From contig JAHDXO010000068.1 in assembly GCA_023382975.1 (NCBI GenBank), positions 1 through 52,380 on the forward strand: a DNA stretch of 52,380 nucleotides. Direction: 5' to 3'. Each line of letters starts with the position of its first letter. The first letter of the stretch is position 1. The notes beneath the pieces are model-generated. The model saw only the letters and a program-made list of their open reading frames with translations. It was not told where the DNA came from and did no database searches. Positions 8,244 to 17,400 of the stretch are shown here, piece by piece. The translations under genes were made by a program, and so were the position numbers. Source of the stretch: Pirellulaceae bacterium. Its GTDB lineage: Bacteria; Planctomycetota; Planctomycetia; Pirellulales; Pirellulaceae.

Positions 8244-9545
8244 TCAGACAATGGTGGTCGGCCAGTGTTTTTCGATAATCGCGCGCCGGATTCCCGTTTC
8301 CGCGGGGTCGAAGCAATCGGCCAGAATCTTCCAGCAGCGGTCCAGGGCACCGAACAACGGGATGTTCAACGACAGGTCCATGATCCGTTCTTCGAACATC
8401 GTGCCGTACCGCAGCAGCTTGCGGTCCCAGTCCGACATCTCGAAGCCCATGTCCCGTTTCTCGCGGCTTTCGCGGCACAGGGCGTACAACTGAATACAGG
8501 CATCCATGATCGCCCGATGGTCGTCGCGGGTCTTGCCGTTCACCTGCTGCTTGAGTCGCGAGAGCGACCCGAACGGTTCGATGCGGCCGTTGCGGAGATA
8601 GAACTGACCCTCGGTGATATAGCCCGTGTTGTCCGGCACCGGGTGGGTGACGTCGTCGCCGGGCATGGTGACGCAAGCCAGCAGGGTCATCGAACCTGCC
8701 TCGTCGAAATCCACGGCTTTCTCGTACCGGCGAGCCAACTGGGTGTACAGATCGCCCGGATAACCGCGGTTCGACGGGATCTGTTCCATGATGATCGCGA
8801 TCTCCTTCAACGCATCGGAGAAGGCGGTCATGTCGGTCAGCAGCACGAGTACCCGCTTGCCCTGCAACGCGAATTTCTCGCCCACCGCCAGACACAAGTC
8901 CGGCACCAACAAGCACTCGACGACCGGGTCGGCCGCCGTATGCACGAACATGATCGCCCGGCCCAGCACGCCGCCTTCCTCGAAGGTCTGGCGGAACTTC
9001 AGGTAGTCGTCGTGCCGCAGACCCATGCCGCCCAGGATGATGATGTCCGCGTTGGCTTGCAGCCCGATGCGGGCCAGCAATTCGTTGTAGGGCTCGCCCG
9101 CCACCGAGAAAATCGGCAGCTTCTGCGATTCGACCAGCGAGTTGAACACGTCGATCATCGGGATGCCCGTTTCGACCATCTGGTCCGGCATCCGCCGCCG
9201 CACGGGATTGACCACCGGCGAGCCGATGTCCAGCGGGTCGCCCGTCACCGGTCCGCGTCCGTCGCGCGGGCGGAGCGAGCCGTCGAAGACGCGGCCCAGC
9301 AGGCCCTCGGAAAACGGCACCTGCATCGGCTTGTGCAGGAACCGCACGCGGTCGTTGTTCGAGACGCCCTGCGAGCCCGCGAACACCTGGAGACTGACCT
9401 CGGATTGCTCCAGACGGATCACCTGGGCCAGCGAGTCGCCGCGAGCCGAACTGATCACCGCCAAGTGATCGTACGCGACATCGTCCGCAGCGACCGTCAC
9501 CACGTTGCCGGCGATCCGCTGGATCGTGTCAAAATACTTCCTCAT
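8244..9545 (-). CDS. atpB: V-type ATPase subunit B (non-catalytic)
   Basis: Non-catalytic head subunit of about 433 residues. It starts MRKYFDTIQRIAGNVVTV at the ATG at 9545, which overlaps the atpA stop as ATGA. The beta-barrel domain is followed by the nucleotide-fold domain. Where catalytic subunits have a P-loop this one has FSVAGEPYNELLARIGLQ, as expected for B subunits. VLVLLTDMTAFSDALKEIAI and SNRGYPGDLYTQLA are strongly conserved family blocks. The open frame extends upstream in the same phase, but that extension is the 3' part of atpA. Same strand and operon as its neighbours. Confidence 0.95.
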   Translation of the reverse strand: MRKYFDTIQRIAGNVVTVAADDVAYDHLAVISSARGDSLAQVIRLEQSEVSLQVFAGSQGVSNNDRVRFLHKPMQVPFSEGLLGRVFDGSLRPRDGRGPVTGDPLDIGSPVVNPVRRRMPDQMVETGIPMIDVFNSLVESQKLPIFSVAGEPYNELLARIGLQANADIIILGGMGLRHDDYLKFRQTFEEGGVLGRAIMFVHTAADPVVECLLVPDLCLAVGEKFALQGKRVLVLLTDMTAFSDALKEIAIIMEQIPSNRGYPGDLYTQLARRYEKAVDFDEAGSMTLLACVTMPGDDVTHPVPDNTGYITEGQFYLRNGRIEPFGSLSRLKQQVNGKTRDDHRAIMDACIQLYALCRESREKRDMGFEMSDWDRKLLRYGTMFEERIMDLSLNIPLFGALDRCWKILADCFDPAETGIRRAIIEKHWPTTIV

Positions 9546-11284
9546 GTCCGCCCTCTGCTTGCGATAAACTGGTCGATCTCGGCCAGCCAGCGGTTGTACT
9601 CGTCGCTGCCGCTGGCCGCGTAATTCCAATTCCGGAACAAGTCCGTCGCGGCGACGATCGCCTGCCGGACCTGAGGCTTGTCGGGGAGATCCAATTTCAG
9701 ATCGATGACTTCCAACACCTTGTCGAACACGAACTGCTGGCGTTCCTTCGGCGTGGCGCCGTCGACGTCGTCGTAAGCGTTTTGCTGGAGGTAGCAGTTG
9801 TCGAAGAAGTCGGCCTTCAAGGCGATCGTAAAGTCGTCCAGCGAGGTGCCTTCTTCGCCCACCACCGTCATCATCTGGCGGACCTCGTTGCCGCGCCCCA
9901 AGAGCCGCCGCATCCGCGTGACCTTCGCCGGCTCGATGATCCCCGTGTACTTGCTCCACGAATCCAACGGATCGATCGACGGGTAGCGACGCGCGTCGCT
10001 GCGAGCCCTGGACAACCCCAGAAAGGCGCCGACGACTTTCAGCGTGCCCTGCGTTACCGGCTCTTCGAAGTTGCCGCCGGCCGGACTGACGGTGCCGCCG
10101 ATGGTCAGCGTGCCGACGCGGCCGTCCGGCAATTCGAGCATTCCCGCACGCTCGTAGAACGCAGCGATGCGGCTCTCCAAGTACGCCGGGAAAGCTTCTT
10201 CGCCCGGGATCTCTTCCAGCCGGCCCGAGATTTCACGCATGGCCTGGGCCCAGCGCGAGGTCGAGTCGGCCAACAGCAGCACGTGCAATCCCATCTGCCG
10301 GTAGTACTCGGCCAGCGTCGCCCCGGTGTAGACCGACGCTTCACGAGCCGCCACGGGCATCGCCGACGTGTTGCAGATAATGATCGTTCGCTCCATCAGG
10401 CTGCGGCCGGTCCGCGGGTCGATCAGTTCGGGGAAATCGCGCAACGTTTCGACCACCTCGCCCGCCCGCTCGCCGCACGCGGCGATCACCACGATGTCGA
10501 TCTCGGCGTGCTTCGACGTGATCTGCTGCAGGACGGTCTTGCCCGCGCCGAACGGACCCGGAATGCAGTACGTACCGCCGCGGACGATCGGGAACATGGA
10601 ATCGATGATCCGCACGCGGGTCACCAGCGGCTCGGTGGGCATCAAGCGGGTGCGCGCCACGCTCAGCGGCACCTTGACGGGCCAATTCTGCTGCATCGTC
10701 ACCTTCATCGTGGCGCCCGATTCGCCGCTCAGCACGGCGATCTCGTCCTCGATCGTGTACGAGCCTTCGCCGACGATCGACTCGATCCGGAAACTGCCCC
10801 GCGCGCCGAACGGCACCATGATCCGGTGCTGGAAGATCCCTTCGGGAACCGTGCCCAGCGTGTCCCCGGCCGATACCGTGTCGCCCACCTTGACCACGGG
10901 CGTGAAGTTCCAGCGGGTGTCCGTGGCCAACCCGTGGATGTAAACGCCCGGCTGGAGGAAATAACCCACTTCGGCGGCCAACTGCGGCAGCGGGTTTTGC
11001 AGCCCGTCATAGATCTGACCCAGCAGCCCCGGACCGAGCGCGACGGACAGCATCTGCTCCTCGAACTCAACGCCGTCCCCGATTCGCAAGCCGCGAGTTT
11101 CCTCGAACACCTGCAAGTCGGCGCGTTGCCCGCGCACGCGAATCACCTCGCTCAACAAACGCGTGCCGTCGCCGCGGATGCAGTGTCCCACCGAGTTCTG
11201 CACGACACGGTCTTCCATCTCGGCGACGACCAGACTTCCATCGACCCGGACGATTTTGCCTTTCACGCCAGTGACCCTTCCCAA
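9542..11284 (-). CDS. atpA: V-type ATPase subunit A (catalytic)
   Basis: Catalytic ATP-hydrolysing head subunit, 580 residues. The Walker A loop is GPFGAGKT (243-250), preceded by the A-subunit non-homologous region (about 110-200). VIAACGERAGEV and LLADSTSRWAQAMREISGRLEEIPGEE are hallmark A-subunit blocks carrying the catalytic glutamate and Walker B region. The start is a TTG at 11284, preceded by GGGGA five bases upstream. The family N-terminus (GRVTGVKGKIVRVDGSLV) begins directly there and no in-frame ATG is better placed. The gene overlaps atpB by four bases. Confidence 0.95.
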   Translation of the reverse strand: MGRVTGVKGKIVRVDGSLVVAEMEDRVVQNSVGHCIRGDGTRLLSEVIRVRGQRADLQVFEETRGLRIGDGVEFEEQMLSVALGPGLLGQIYDGLQNPLPQLAAEVGYFLQPGVYIHGLATDTRWNFTPVVKVGDTVSAGDTLGTVPEGIFQHRIMVPFGARGSFRIESIVGEGSYTIEDEIAVLSGESGATMKVTMQQNWPVKVPLSVARTRLMPTEPLVTRVRIIDSMFPIVRGGTYCIPGPFGAGKTVLQQITSKHAEIDIVVIAACGERAGEVVETLRDFPELIDPRTGRSLMERTIIICNTSAMPVAAREASVYTGATLAEYYRQMGLHVLLLADSTSRWAQAMREISGRLEEIPGEEAFPAYLESRIAAFYERAGMLELPDGRVGTLTIGGTVSPAGGNFEEPVTQGTLKVVGAFLGLSRARSDARRYPSIDPLDSWSKYTGIIEPAKVTRMRRLLGRGNEVRQMMTVVGEEGTSLDDFTIALKADFFDNCYLQQNAYDDVDGATPKERQQFVFDKVLEVIDLKLDLPDKPQVRQAIVAATDLFRNWNYAASGSDEYNRWLAEIDQFIASRGRT

Positions 11285-11349
11285 TTAGTCCCCAAAGGTT
11301 CGGTCCTCACCCGCCGGTCTGGAAAACCCGCCGGACAACCCTTCCTGCC

Positions 11350-12066
11350 TTACGTCGCCGCTTCCGCCACGGCTCGCTTGACGCCTTCTCCCGCCATCCG
11401 CTCCCACTGCTGCAGCAACATCAACCGAACGGCATAGACGGCCAATTCGTCGTCGCTGAAGCTGAACCAAGCGTCGTGCAAGTCCAGCCAAGCCCACCTC
11501 GCCCGCAGCAAGACCTGCTGTCCGGCCAGCGGAGTGGCCGCGGCAGCCCACTCGGCCAGCACCGCGTCCAGATCCTCCCCCGACTCCGACAGTTCGTCCG
11601 CGACCAAATAGTCGGCGGCCTCCAACCCCAAACGCTTGGATCGCAACGTCACCAACGCATTGCGCAGCGACACTTCGTAACGGATCCATGCGCCCAGGAA
11701 TTGATTGCCCGTGCGATTAGCCAAGCCAGCGACGTAGCGAAAATACGCTCCCCACAGTCGATCCGCCACTGCGCCGACCGTTGAATCACGATCTACGTCC
11801 AGAAGTTCGAGCAAGTAGTTCGGCAAGGGGCTCTCGTCACAGGCCTGCTGCTGGGTGAGCACGGCCGGGTCGACTTCGTCCAATTCCCCGGCTAAATGCG
11901 ACTCGCGTTGCATCAGGTCGTCCAGCAACAAGACGCTGCTGACCAGAGTGTGCCGCGCTTGGCTGTCCGCCAAATGCTCGAGCAATTCAGCGAAGCCCAT
12001 CGGCGGTTCAGTGCCCAACTCGCCCATCGCGGGGAGCGAAGCAAGGAAGTAGTAGCGGTCGAGCAT
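11350..12066 (-). CDS. DUF2764-type V-ATPase operon protein
   Basis: Cytoplasmic 238-residue, helix-rich protein without a known catalytic motif. The N-terminus DRYYFLASLPAM and its position between the E and A genes match the DUF2764 proteins of chlamydial and Bacteroidetes V-ATPase operons. These are thought to be an accessory or divergent stalk subunit (a possible C-subunit substitute). That role is an inference from gene order and has not been shown here. The start is the ATG at 12066, 88 bases after the E gene stops. The family assignment rests on the N-terminal motif and context, so it is slightly less sure than its neighbours. Confidence 0.8.
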   Translation of the reverse strand: MLDRYYFLASLPAMGELGTEPPMGFAELLEHLADSQARHTLVSSVLLLDDLMQRESHLAGELDEVDPAVLTQQQACDESPLPNYLLELLDVDRDSTVGAVADRLWGAYFRYVAGLANRTGNQFLGAWIRYEVSLRNALVTLRSKRLGLEAADYLVADELSESGEDLDAVLAEWAAAATPLAGQQVLLRARWAWLDLHDAWFSFSDDELAVYAVRLMLLQQWERMAGEGVKRAVAEAAT

Positions 12067-12154
12067 CGGCGACGAATCCTGCTTTCTTCAGTGCAAATTC
12101 CGCAGCAATCTCTCCTGGCTTCCCTGGGGCAATCGACGTGGCCGATCCCCAAGA

Positions 12155-12790
12155 CTACGCTTCCGCCGCCCGACGCGCCCGAGCCTCGGCGATCCGGCGT
12201 CGCAGTTCCGCACTCAACAGACCCGACAACGTCTGGACCACGGACTCCTCCGTGACTTCCACAGTTCCACCGGCCACTTTGTACTCGAATCCCGCCTTGG
12301 CCAATTTGCCGAGCAACGTGGCTCGAGCCTGCTCGAACTCGCCCGGCCGGAATGCCGTCACGGCGCCGCTGAGCAGACGCTGCTGCATCTCGTCGGACAC
12401 CTTGACTTCGATCGTGCTGCCGCCCGACACGTCCGCCTCGACATACCGCGTCACCACTTCGCGGATCAGTCCACCCAGAAATTCGGCATCCTGGAGTTTC
12501 TCGCCCACGGCATCAGCCAGCACCGCTTCGAGAGCCCGGTTCAGCGTGTCCTGAACTCGCCCCACGATGTCGCGAGCCGCCAGTCTCAGCTCGTCCTCGA
12601 CTCGAATGCGAATCCGCTCGCCTTCCTGCTTGGCCTGCTCAACGATCTGCTTGGCTTGCTCCTCGGCCGCAGCCAATCGTTCCTGCGCCTGCTGTTCCGC
12701 TTTGTCGGTGATCTCTTTCGCAGCTTCCCGCCCGGCCTCGACACCGTCGGCTTGCAGCTTGCTGATAAACGTTTCGATGGTTTGTACCAT
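12155..12790 (-). CDS. atpE: V-type ATPase subunit E (peripheral stalk)
   Basis: Peripheral-stalk subunit of 211 residues. The first ~110 residues are an Ala/Glu/Gln-rich coiled coil (KAEQQAQERLAAAEEQAKQI), and the C-terminal ~100 residues are a mixed alpha/beta domain ending in an Arg/Ala-rich helix. I chose the ATG at 12790 (MVQTIETFISKLQADGVEAG), which is the family start, with GGCGGGC just upstream; the longer open frame adds unrelated residues. It is the first gene of the minus-strand operon E-DUF2764-A-B-D-I-K, with a candidate promoter at 12861-12888. Confidence 0.88.
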   Translation of the reverse strand: MVQTIETFISKLQADGVEAGREAAKEITDKAEQQAQERLAAAEEQAKQIVEQAKQEGERIRIRVEDELRLAARDIVGRVQDTLNRALEAVLADAVGEKLQDAEFLGGLIREVVTRYVEADVSGGSTIEVKVSDEMQQRLLSGAVTAFRPGEFEQARATLLGKLAKAGFEYKVAGGTVEVTEESVVQTLSGLLSAELRRRIAEARARRAAEA

Positions 12791-12860
12791 GATTGCCCGC
12801 CGTGGAATGTCTTCTGGGACCAACCCGGGACCGGCTCGCTGAGCCGCTCCAAACCCAACG

Positions 12861-12888
12861 AGTTTAGTCGGCATGGTAGCAAAGTCAA
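12861..12888 (-). promoter_or_regulatory. Candidate sigma70-type promoter of V-ATPase operon
   Basis: On the minus strand, TTGACT (12888-12883), a 16-base spacer and TAAACT (12866-12861) match the -35 box at five of six and the -10 box at four of six positions. Transcription would begin near 12854 and give a leader of roughly 60 bases before atpE. Planctomycete promoters are poorly characterised, so this is only a candidate. Confidence 0.35.
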
Positions 12889-12974
12889 ACACGAGGGCAA
12901 AGGGGTCAATAAGGACTTGTGCATCAGTTTCGGGGCGGTTTTCGTGTCCTGGCTGCTTCTGTCAACCTCCGATC

Positions 12975-13472
12975 TCATCTCCCAGGTGCGTCTTCGGGGA
13001 CGTCTTCGGGGGATGACCGAAGTCCGGCGGCAGTGCGGATCGCCTCGACCAGCGGATTGCAGATGCGACGGTGCAGCATGTAATCCAACGACTCGTCCAG
13101 CGTCCACCCACGGACCCAGTACAAATAGGCAATTACTACGCTGGGCGACCTATTGACCCCCACATTGCAGTGAACATAGACTTTCCTCTCGTCGCGGAGC
13201 AGTTCTGTCAGAGCCGTCACGCAGTCGGGCAGCCTGTCCCGCAGTTCGTCTTGATTGAAGTCCATCACCGGAACGCGCCGCACGATCATTCCCCGAGACC
13301 GATAGTGCGGTGCCAATTGCGCCCAGTCGATCTGCCAATAGGCCAGATCGCTGTCGGTTTGCAGATTCAAGACGGCCGTGATGCCGTGTTCGTCGATCAA
13401 GCAATCGATGTCTTTGGTCGTTCGCGGACACGAACCAACCAGCACTCGCGGCAATACCTCGTTAAACTCCAT
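12975..13472 (-). CDS. Dual-specificity protein phosphatase-like protein
   Basis: Predicted cytoplasmic 165-residue cysteine phosphatase. The active-site loop VHCNVGVNRSP (Cys102, Arg108) is the HCxxGxxRS signature, and Asp71 in VMDFNQDEL is well placed as the general acid. Dual-specificity enzymes dephosphorylate phospho-Ser/Thr/Tyr or other phosphoesters, and the substrate here is unknown. The length equals the bare catalytic domain. The start is the ATG at 13472, with AAGG about 11 bases upstream. It is transcribed in the same direction as the V-ATPase operon but separate from it, with mfnB divergent on the other side. The C-terminal 20 residues (SSPEDVPEDAPGR) are low-complexity. Confidence 0.88.
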   Translation of the reverse strand: MEFNEVLPRVLVGSCPRTTKDIDCLIDEHGITAVLNLQTDSDLAYWQIDWAQLAPHYRSRGMIVRRVPVMDFNQDELRDRLPDCVTALTELLRDERKVYVHCNVGVNRSPSVVIAYLYWVRGWTLDESLDYMLHRRICNPLVEAIRTAAGLRSSPEDVPEDAPGR

Positions 13473-13539
13473 GACGCATCGACCTTCTGTTGTGACGACG
13501 CCTCAGCGGTGCCGCCACGCTGTGAGGCGGCTTGATTTT

Positions 13540-13628
13540 GGCGAGCGATGGGCGTTAGCCCATCGGTTCCTTTGGCGCTGGCTGGCTGATTTCAGGGAAA
13601 ACCGGTGGGCTAACGCCCAACGCTCGCC
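13540..13628. repeat. Long inverted repeat (29-bp arms)
   Basis: The arms 13540-13568 and 13600-13628 are inverted copies that differ at only two of 29 positions. Each arm also contains its own small palindrome (GGGCGTTAGCCC / GGGCTAACGCCC). The 31-base loop lacks coding signs. The element fills most of the gap between the phosphatase and mfnB and resembles a REP/MITE-type element. A degenerate relative seems to lie inside mfnB (13831-13899). Confidence 0.85.
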
Positions 13629-13672
13629 ATAACTGATTATGACCGATGATTCCCCAATCACGAAAGTCTGAG

Positions 13673-14443
13673 ATGACCCGATTGTTGATCAGTGTGCGCG
13701 ATGCGGGGGAAGCAGCAACGGCCTTGGCCGGCGGTGCCGATTTGGTGGATATCAAGGAACCATCGCGCGGATCCCTCGGCGCGGCTTCGGGTTCGGTCTG
13801 GCGCGAGGTCTTGGCGGTCTGCGAAGCTTCGAGAACGGGACAGGTTCCCGGCACCCGTGGGCTGACGCCGCACGGCTCGCCGGGGCCCGGCCCGTTCTCG
13901 GGCCGCGTGCCCACGAGCGTTGCATTGGGCGAGTTGCTGGATGGCCAAACCGACTGGGATTTCGAGGTGTTGGCCCAGTTCCAGTTTGCCAAGCTCGGAC
14001 TGGCTGGCTGCGGACGGCAGGCCGATTGGTTTGAACGTTGGAGCGACACGCTTCGGAGTCTCCCGCCCGCAGTGGCCTCCGTCGCTGTCGTCTACGCGGA
14101 CTGGCGGGCGTGCGAGGCGCCGCCGCCGCGGGAGATCATCCATCGCGCCGCCGAGGTGTCATGTAAGGCAGTCCTGTTCGACACCTACACGAAGTCGGGC
14201 GGCCATCTGTTCTCGCATCTGCCTCCCGCGGAACTTGGGCATTTGGTCACTCAAATCCGCGACGCGGGACTGATGGTGGTGCTGGGCGGATCGCTCGCGG
14301 GCGATGCAATCGATCGGGCCGTCGATTTCGCGCCGGACTACGTCGCCGTTCGTGGCGCCGCCTGCCGCGGCTCGCGGACCGGCCCGGTTGATCTCGAACT
14401 CGTCCGCCGACTGGCCGAACATCTCCGTCGCGCCAGTTCGTAG
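13673..14443 (+). CDS. mfnB: MfnB-like (5-formylfuran-3-yl)methyl phosphate synthase
   Basis: About 256 residues, TIM-barrel enzyme of the DUF556 family. In methanogens it makes the furan precursor of methanofuran from two glyceraldehyde 3-phosphates. In bacteria it accompanies tetrahydromethanopterin-linked C1 metabolism, known in planctomycetes. Catalytic-site matches: Lys28 in DLVDIKEPSRGSLGA, Lys107 in FAKLGLAGC, and Asp170/Lys174 in FDTYTKSGG, corresponding to Lys27, Lys85 and Lys155 of the Methanocaldococcus enzyme. I prefer the ATG at 13673 (MTRLLISVRD); the ATG at 13646 adds nine unconserved residues. Odd feature: residues about 53-78 (Gly/Pro/Arg-rich) are an insertion coded by a palindromic repeat. 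Divergent from the phosphatase. Confidence 0.87.
   Translation: MTRLLISVRDAGEAATALAGGADLVDIKEPSRGSLGAASGSVWREVLAVCEASRTGQVPGTRGLTPHGSPGPGPFSGRVPTSVALGELLDGQTDWDFEVLAQFQFAKLGLAGCGRQADWFERWSDTLRSLPPAVASVAVVYADWRACEAPPPREIIHRAAEVSCKAVLFDTYTKSGGHLFSHLPPAELGHLVTQIRDAGLMVVLGGSLAGDAIDRAVDFAPDYVAVRGAACRGSRTGPVDLELVRRLAEHLRRASS
13831..13899. repeat. Palindromic insert within the mfnB frame
   Basis: GAGAACGGG (13831-13839) and CCCGTTCTC (13891-13899) are exact inverted ends. Between them, CCGTGGGCTGACGCC and CACGGCTCGCC resemble the arms of the 13540-13628 element. The frame stays open through it, so it codes roughly 25 extra Gly/Pro/Arg-rich residues between conserved parts of MfnB. Confidence 0.6.
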
Positions 14444-14475
14444 CCGCTGGCCGGTCGATCAACACGACGGTCGCC

Positions 14476-17400
14476 TCAATCAGCCGGGAACCGCACTTCG
14501 CCCCAGAGGTTCGGGTGCAGCATGATTTCGCCAGGGATGTCGTCGACCAGCATCGTGGCGGGGTTGGCCCAATAGGACCGAAGTTGCGTCTCCGTGCCGC
14601 CGGCGTCGCCGAACGTCACGCCGAAGTCCGCGCGGAGCGATTGACCGGTGATGCTCAAACCGAGCGAAGCCAACGGGATTCTGGCATCGACGGTGTAGTC
14701 GCGGGCCGACGCTTTCACTTCGATCTGCGCATCGGGCAACTGGCGGACATCGTCGACTTTCTCGCCTCGCCAAGGCGACGTGAACTCGATGGGGTTCCGG
14801 CCGCCGGGCTTGCGGTGTTCGTAAAGCACCGCGATCGGCTTGCCTTCGTACGGCGCGATCATCAGACGCTTGTCGCCGACCACCGGGCCTCGCCGTTTGG
14901 GATCCGCGATGGCGTCGATACCGATCTGCAAATCGACGGTGTCGCCGGTGGCGAACAGCGTCGTCCAGTCGCGGCCGTGGTTGACCCACGGGGACGCATC
15001 CTGCACTCGCCAGGTCAAGCGAAGGTGCTCGCCCTCGACGGCGGCGGTCAGTTCGGCCTTGAACTTGCCGTTCTGGTCCCAGGACAGGGTGCCGGGGATG
15101 CTGAACTTCTTTTCGGATCGCTGATCGGCCAATTGCCGCTGGTTTCGGCGTTCGGCGGCGACGATCTGCTCATTCGAGACGATCAGCTCGCCCGACAGGC
15201 GATTGGCCTCGCGAATCCCGCCCAATTCGTAGATGCGGTACGGGCCATGGCCGATCTGGACGTAGTACTTGCCGTCGGACTCGCTGCGGCCGAACATGCC
15301 GCCGAAGATCTCGCCGCCCAGACGGTATTCGTTCTTCAGATAGCTGACGCGGACGTCGCTGAACACCTCGTCCAGATACAGTCCGTCCGTGGTCAGCAGA
15401 AAGCAGCGGCCGTGGTTGCCGTTCAGGAAGATTACGTCGGCCTGATCATCGAAAGGCGCGATGCCCAGAATGCCGAGCGTGCCCTGCATGACGCCGGTCT
15501 CGGGCAGCGGAGCGTCGTGGGAGCCATGCACATCGCTCCAGCGGTTCGGGTAGCTCCAAAGATGTCGGCCCTCTACGTGGTCCTGTCTCTCCGAAACCGG
15601 CTGCGAGTCCCGGAGTGAGCCGCCCACCTGGTACGCATTCATCTCGGGATCGGAATTAAAAATGAAGCGGCCGAAGCGGTCGCGCACGGTGGCGACGCCG
15701 TTGCGTTTGTAGCCCGGCGCGAGACCGACGTCCGTGCCTTGGGCGATCGCCTCGTCCAGCGTCGGATAGTCGGGGATGCCGTTGGACAAGAAGCCGTTCG
15801 GCCGGATCGCGACGACTTTCGTCTGCTCGCCGACCACGGCGGGAAAGTAGAACGTCAGCGACGTCTGCTGGTGCCCCCAGGCTCCGTCGGCGAACTTGAT
15901 TCCCTCCTCGCAGAAGTTGAACTCGTCCTGTTGCGGCAAGCCATCGGCGTTGCGGTCCACCCAGAGCACGCCGGCCACTCGCTCGGCCCACGGTTTGCCT
16001 TGTCCGCCGCGGCCTGGTTTCTCGTTGGCTCGCTTGCCCGGCCATTTCGCGTAGAACGCATCGATGTAGGCCTGCGGAGGCTGCCAGTCGCAACCGTACG
16101 CGAAATGGTGCGTGCCCGCCGCGGCGGCGATATCGCGGATCGTGCCGTCCTCGAGAATTTCGGAGATCAGCGCGATCTTGCCCCGCGAGCACAGAAACGT
16201 GCGGCCGGCTTCGCGAAAGAACGAATAGCTGTGCGGGTGGTAGCGCTCGAAGTGTCCTTCGTCGATGGCCATGATGTGGGTGGGCCGCGCGGTGCCGGCC
16301 GCCACGTCCACGTCCCAGAAACAACCGAGCCCGATCCAGCGACGAGGATTCTGAGGATCGAATCCCGAGCCGTCCCCGCCGTAGTGCGGCATGCCGAATT
16401 TCTCGTAGACGACCTGCTTCATGGCGGGATCCCAGGCCAGGATGCGTTTCGGGTTCCAGCGTGTCTCGGTGACCCACAGCTTGCCGTCCGGGCCGAAGGC
16501 CAAACCGGCCGGATTCACCATGCGTTGGCGGTCATAGACGCCTCGGTACGGACCGCCGGGCGTGCCGAGGGTCGCCAGACGTTCACCGTCGGCGCTGAAG
16601 CGATGCACTTGGTGCGAGTTCCGGTCGCTCAAAACGATGTCGCCGTTGGGCGCGATAGCGATGCCGGAGATGTCCATGTCACCAGCAGGGACAAGCAGCT
16701 TGCGGTCGCTCAGCCGCACCACACCCTCGTCCGTGGCCGCGAACACGTCGTCGCTGGCCGTCAGATGGCGAACCCCGACCAGCGGGATCGATGTCAGGCG
16801 TTCGCCCGTCGCAGCGTCGAAGACCAGGACGGCCCCTTTTCCGCGCGAACCCACGTACAGCTTGCCGTCGAGAACGGCCAGTCCGCCCAGGCTGTAGCGG
16901 CTCAGGTCCGGATGCTGCGAACCCGGCCCAACCTCCATCGCGTCCGCTTCAAAAGCCCGCTTGCTTCCCGGATACTCGACCACTTTGCCTGTTTTGATGT
17001 CGTAGCGAGCCACGGTCAGAGTCCAAGTCGCCGTCCACCGGTCGCTGCCGAAGTCGATGCCGCGCGTCCCGCCCCAGCCGAAGCCGTCCTGCGCGCAGTA
17101 CAGAAATCGATCGTCCGCGGCGATCGCATTGTGACCGATGCCGAATCCCTGCTGGTGTTCGTACCCCTGCACGAATCGGCCCTCCGCATCCAATGCCAGC
17201 AGCGCCCAGCCGCCTTCGGTGACGGGCGCGGCGAAGAAGATCAACTCGCCGCGGGCGACGGCATGGTGCAACAGCCCGTGATTGGTCCCCCAAGGCTGAA
17301 TCGTCGGTTCGCCGCCGTTGGCGAAATTCATCTTGTATGCAGGTTCGATACCGGGATGCGTCACGCCTCGCCAGCGGTAGGTTCCCGGGGCGACCAACCG

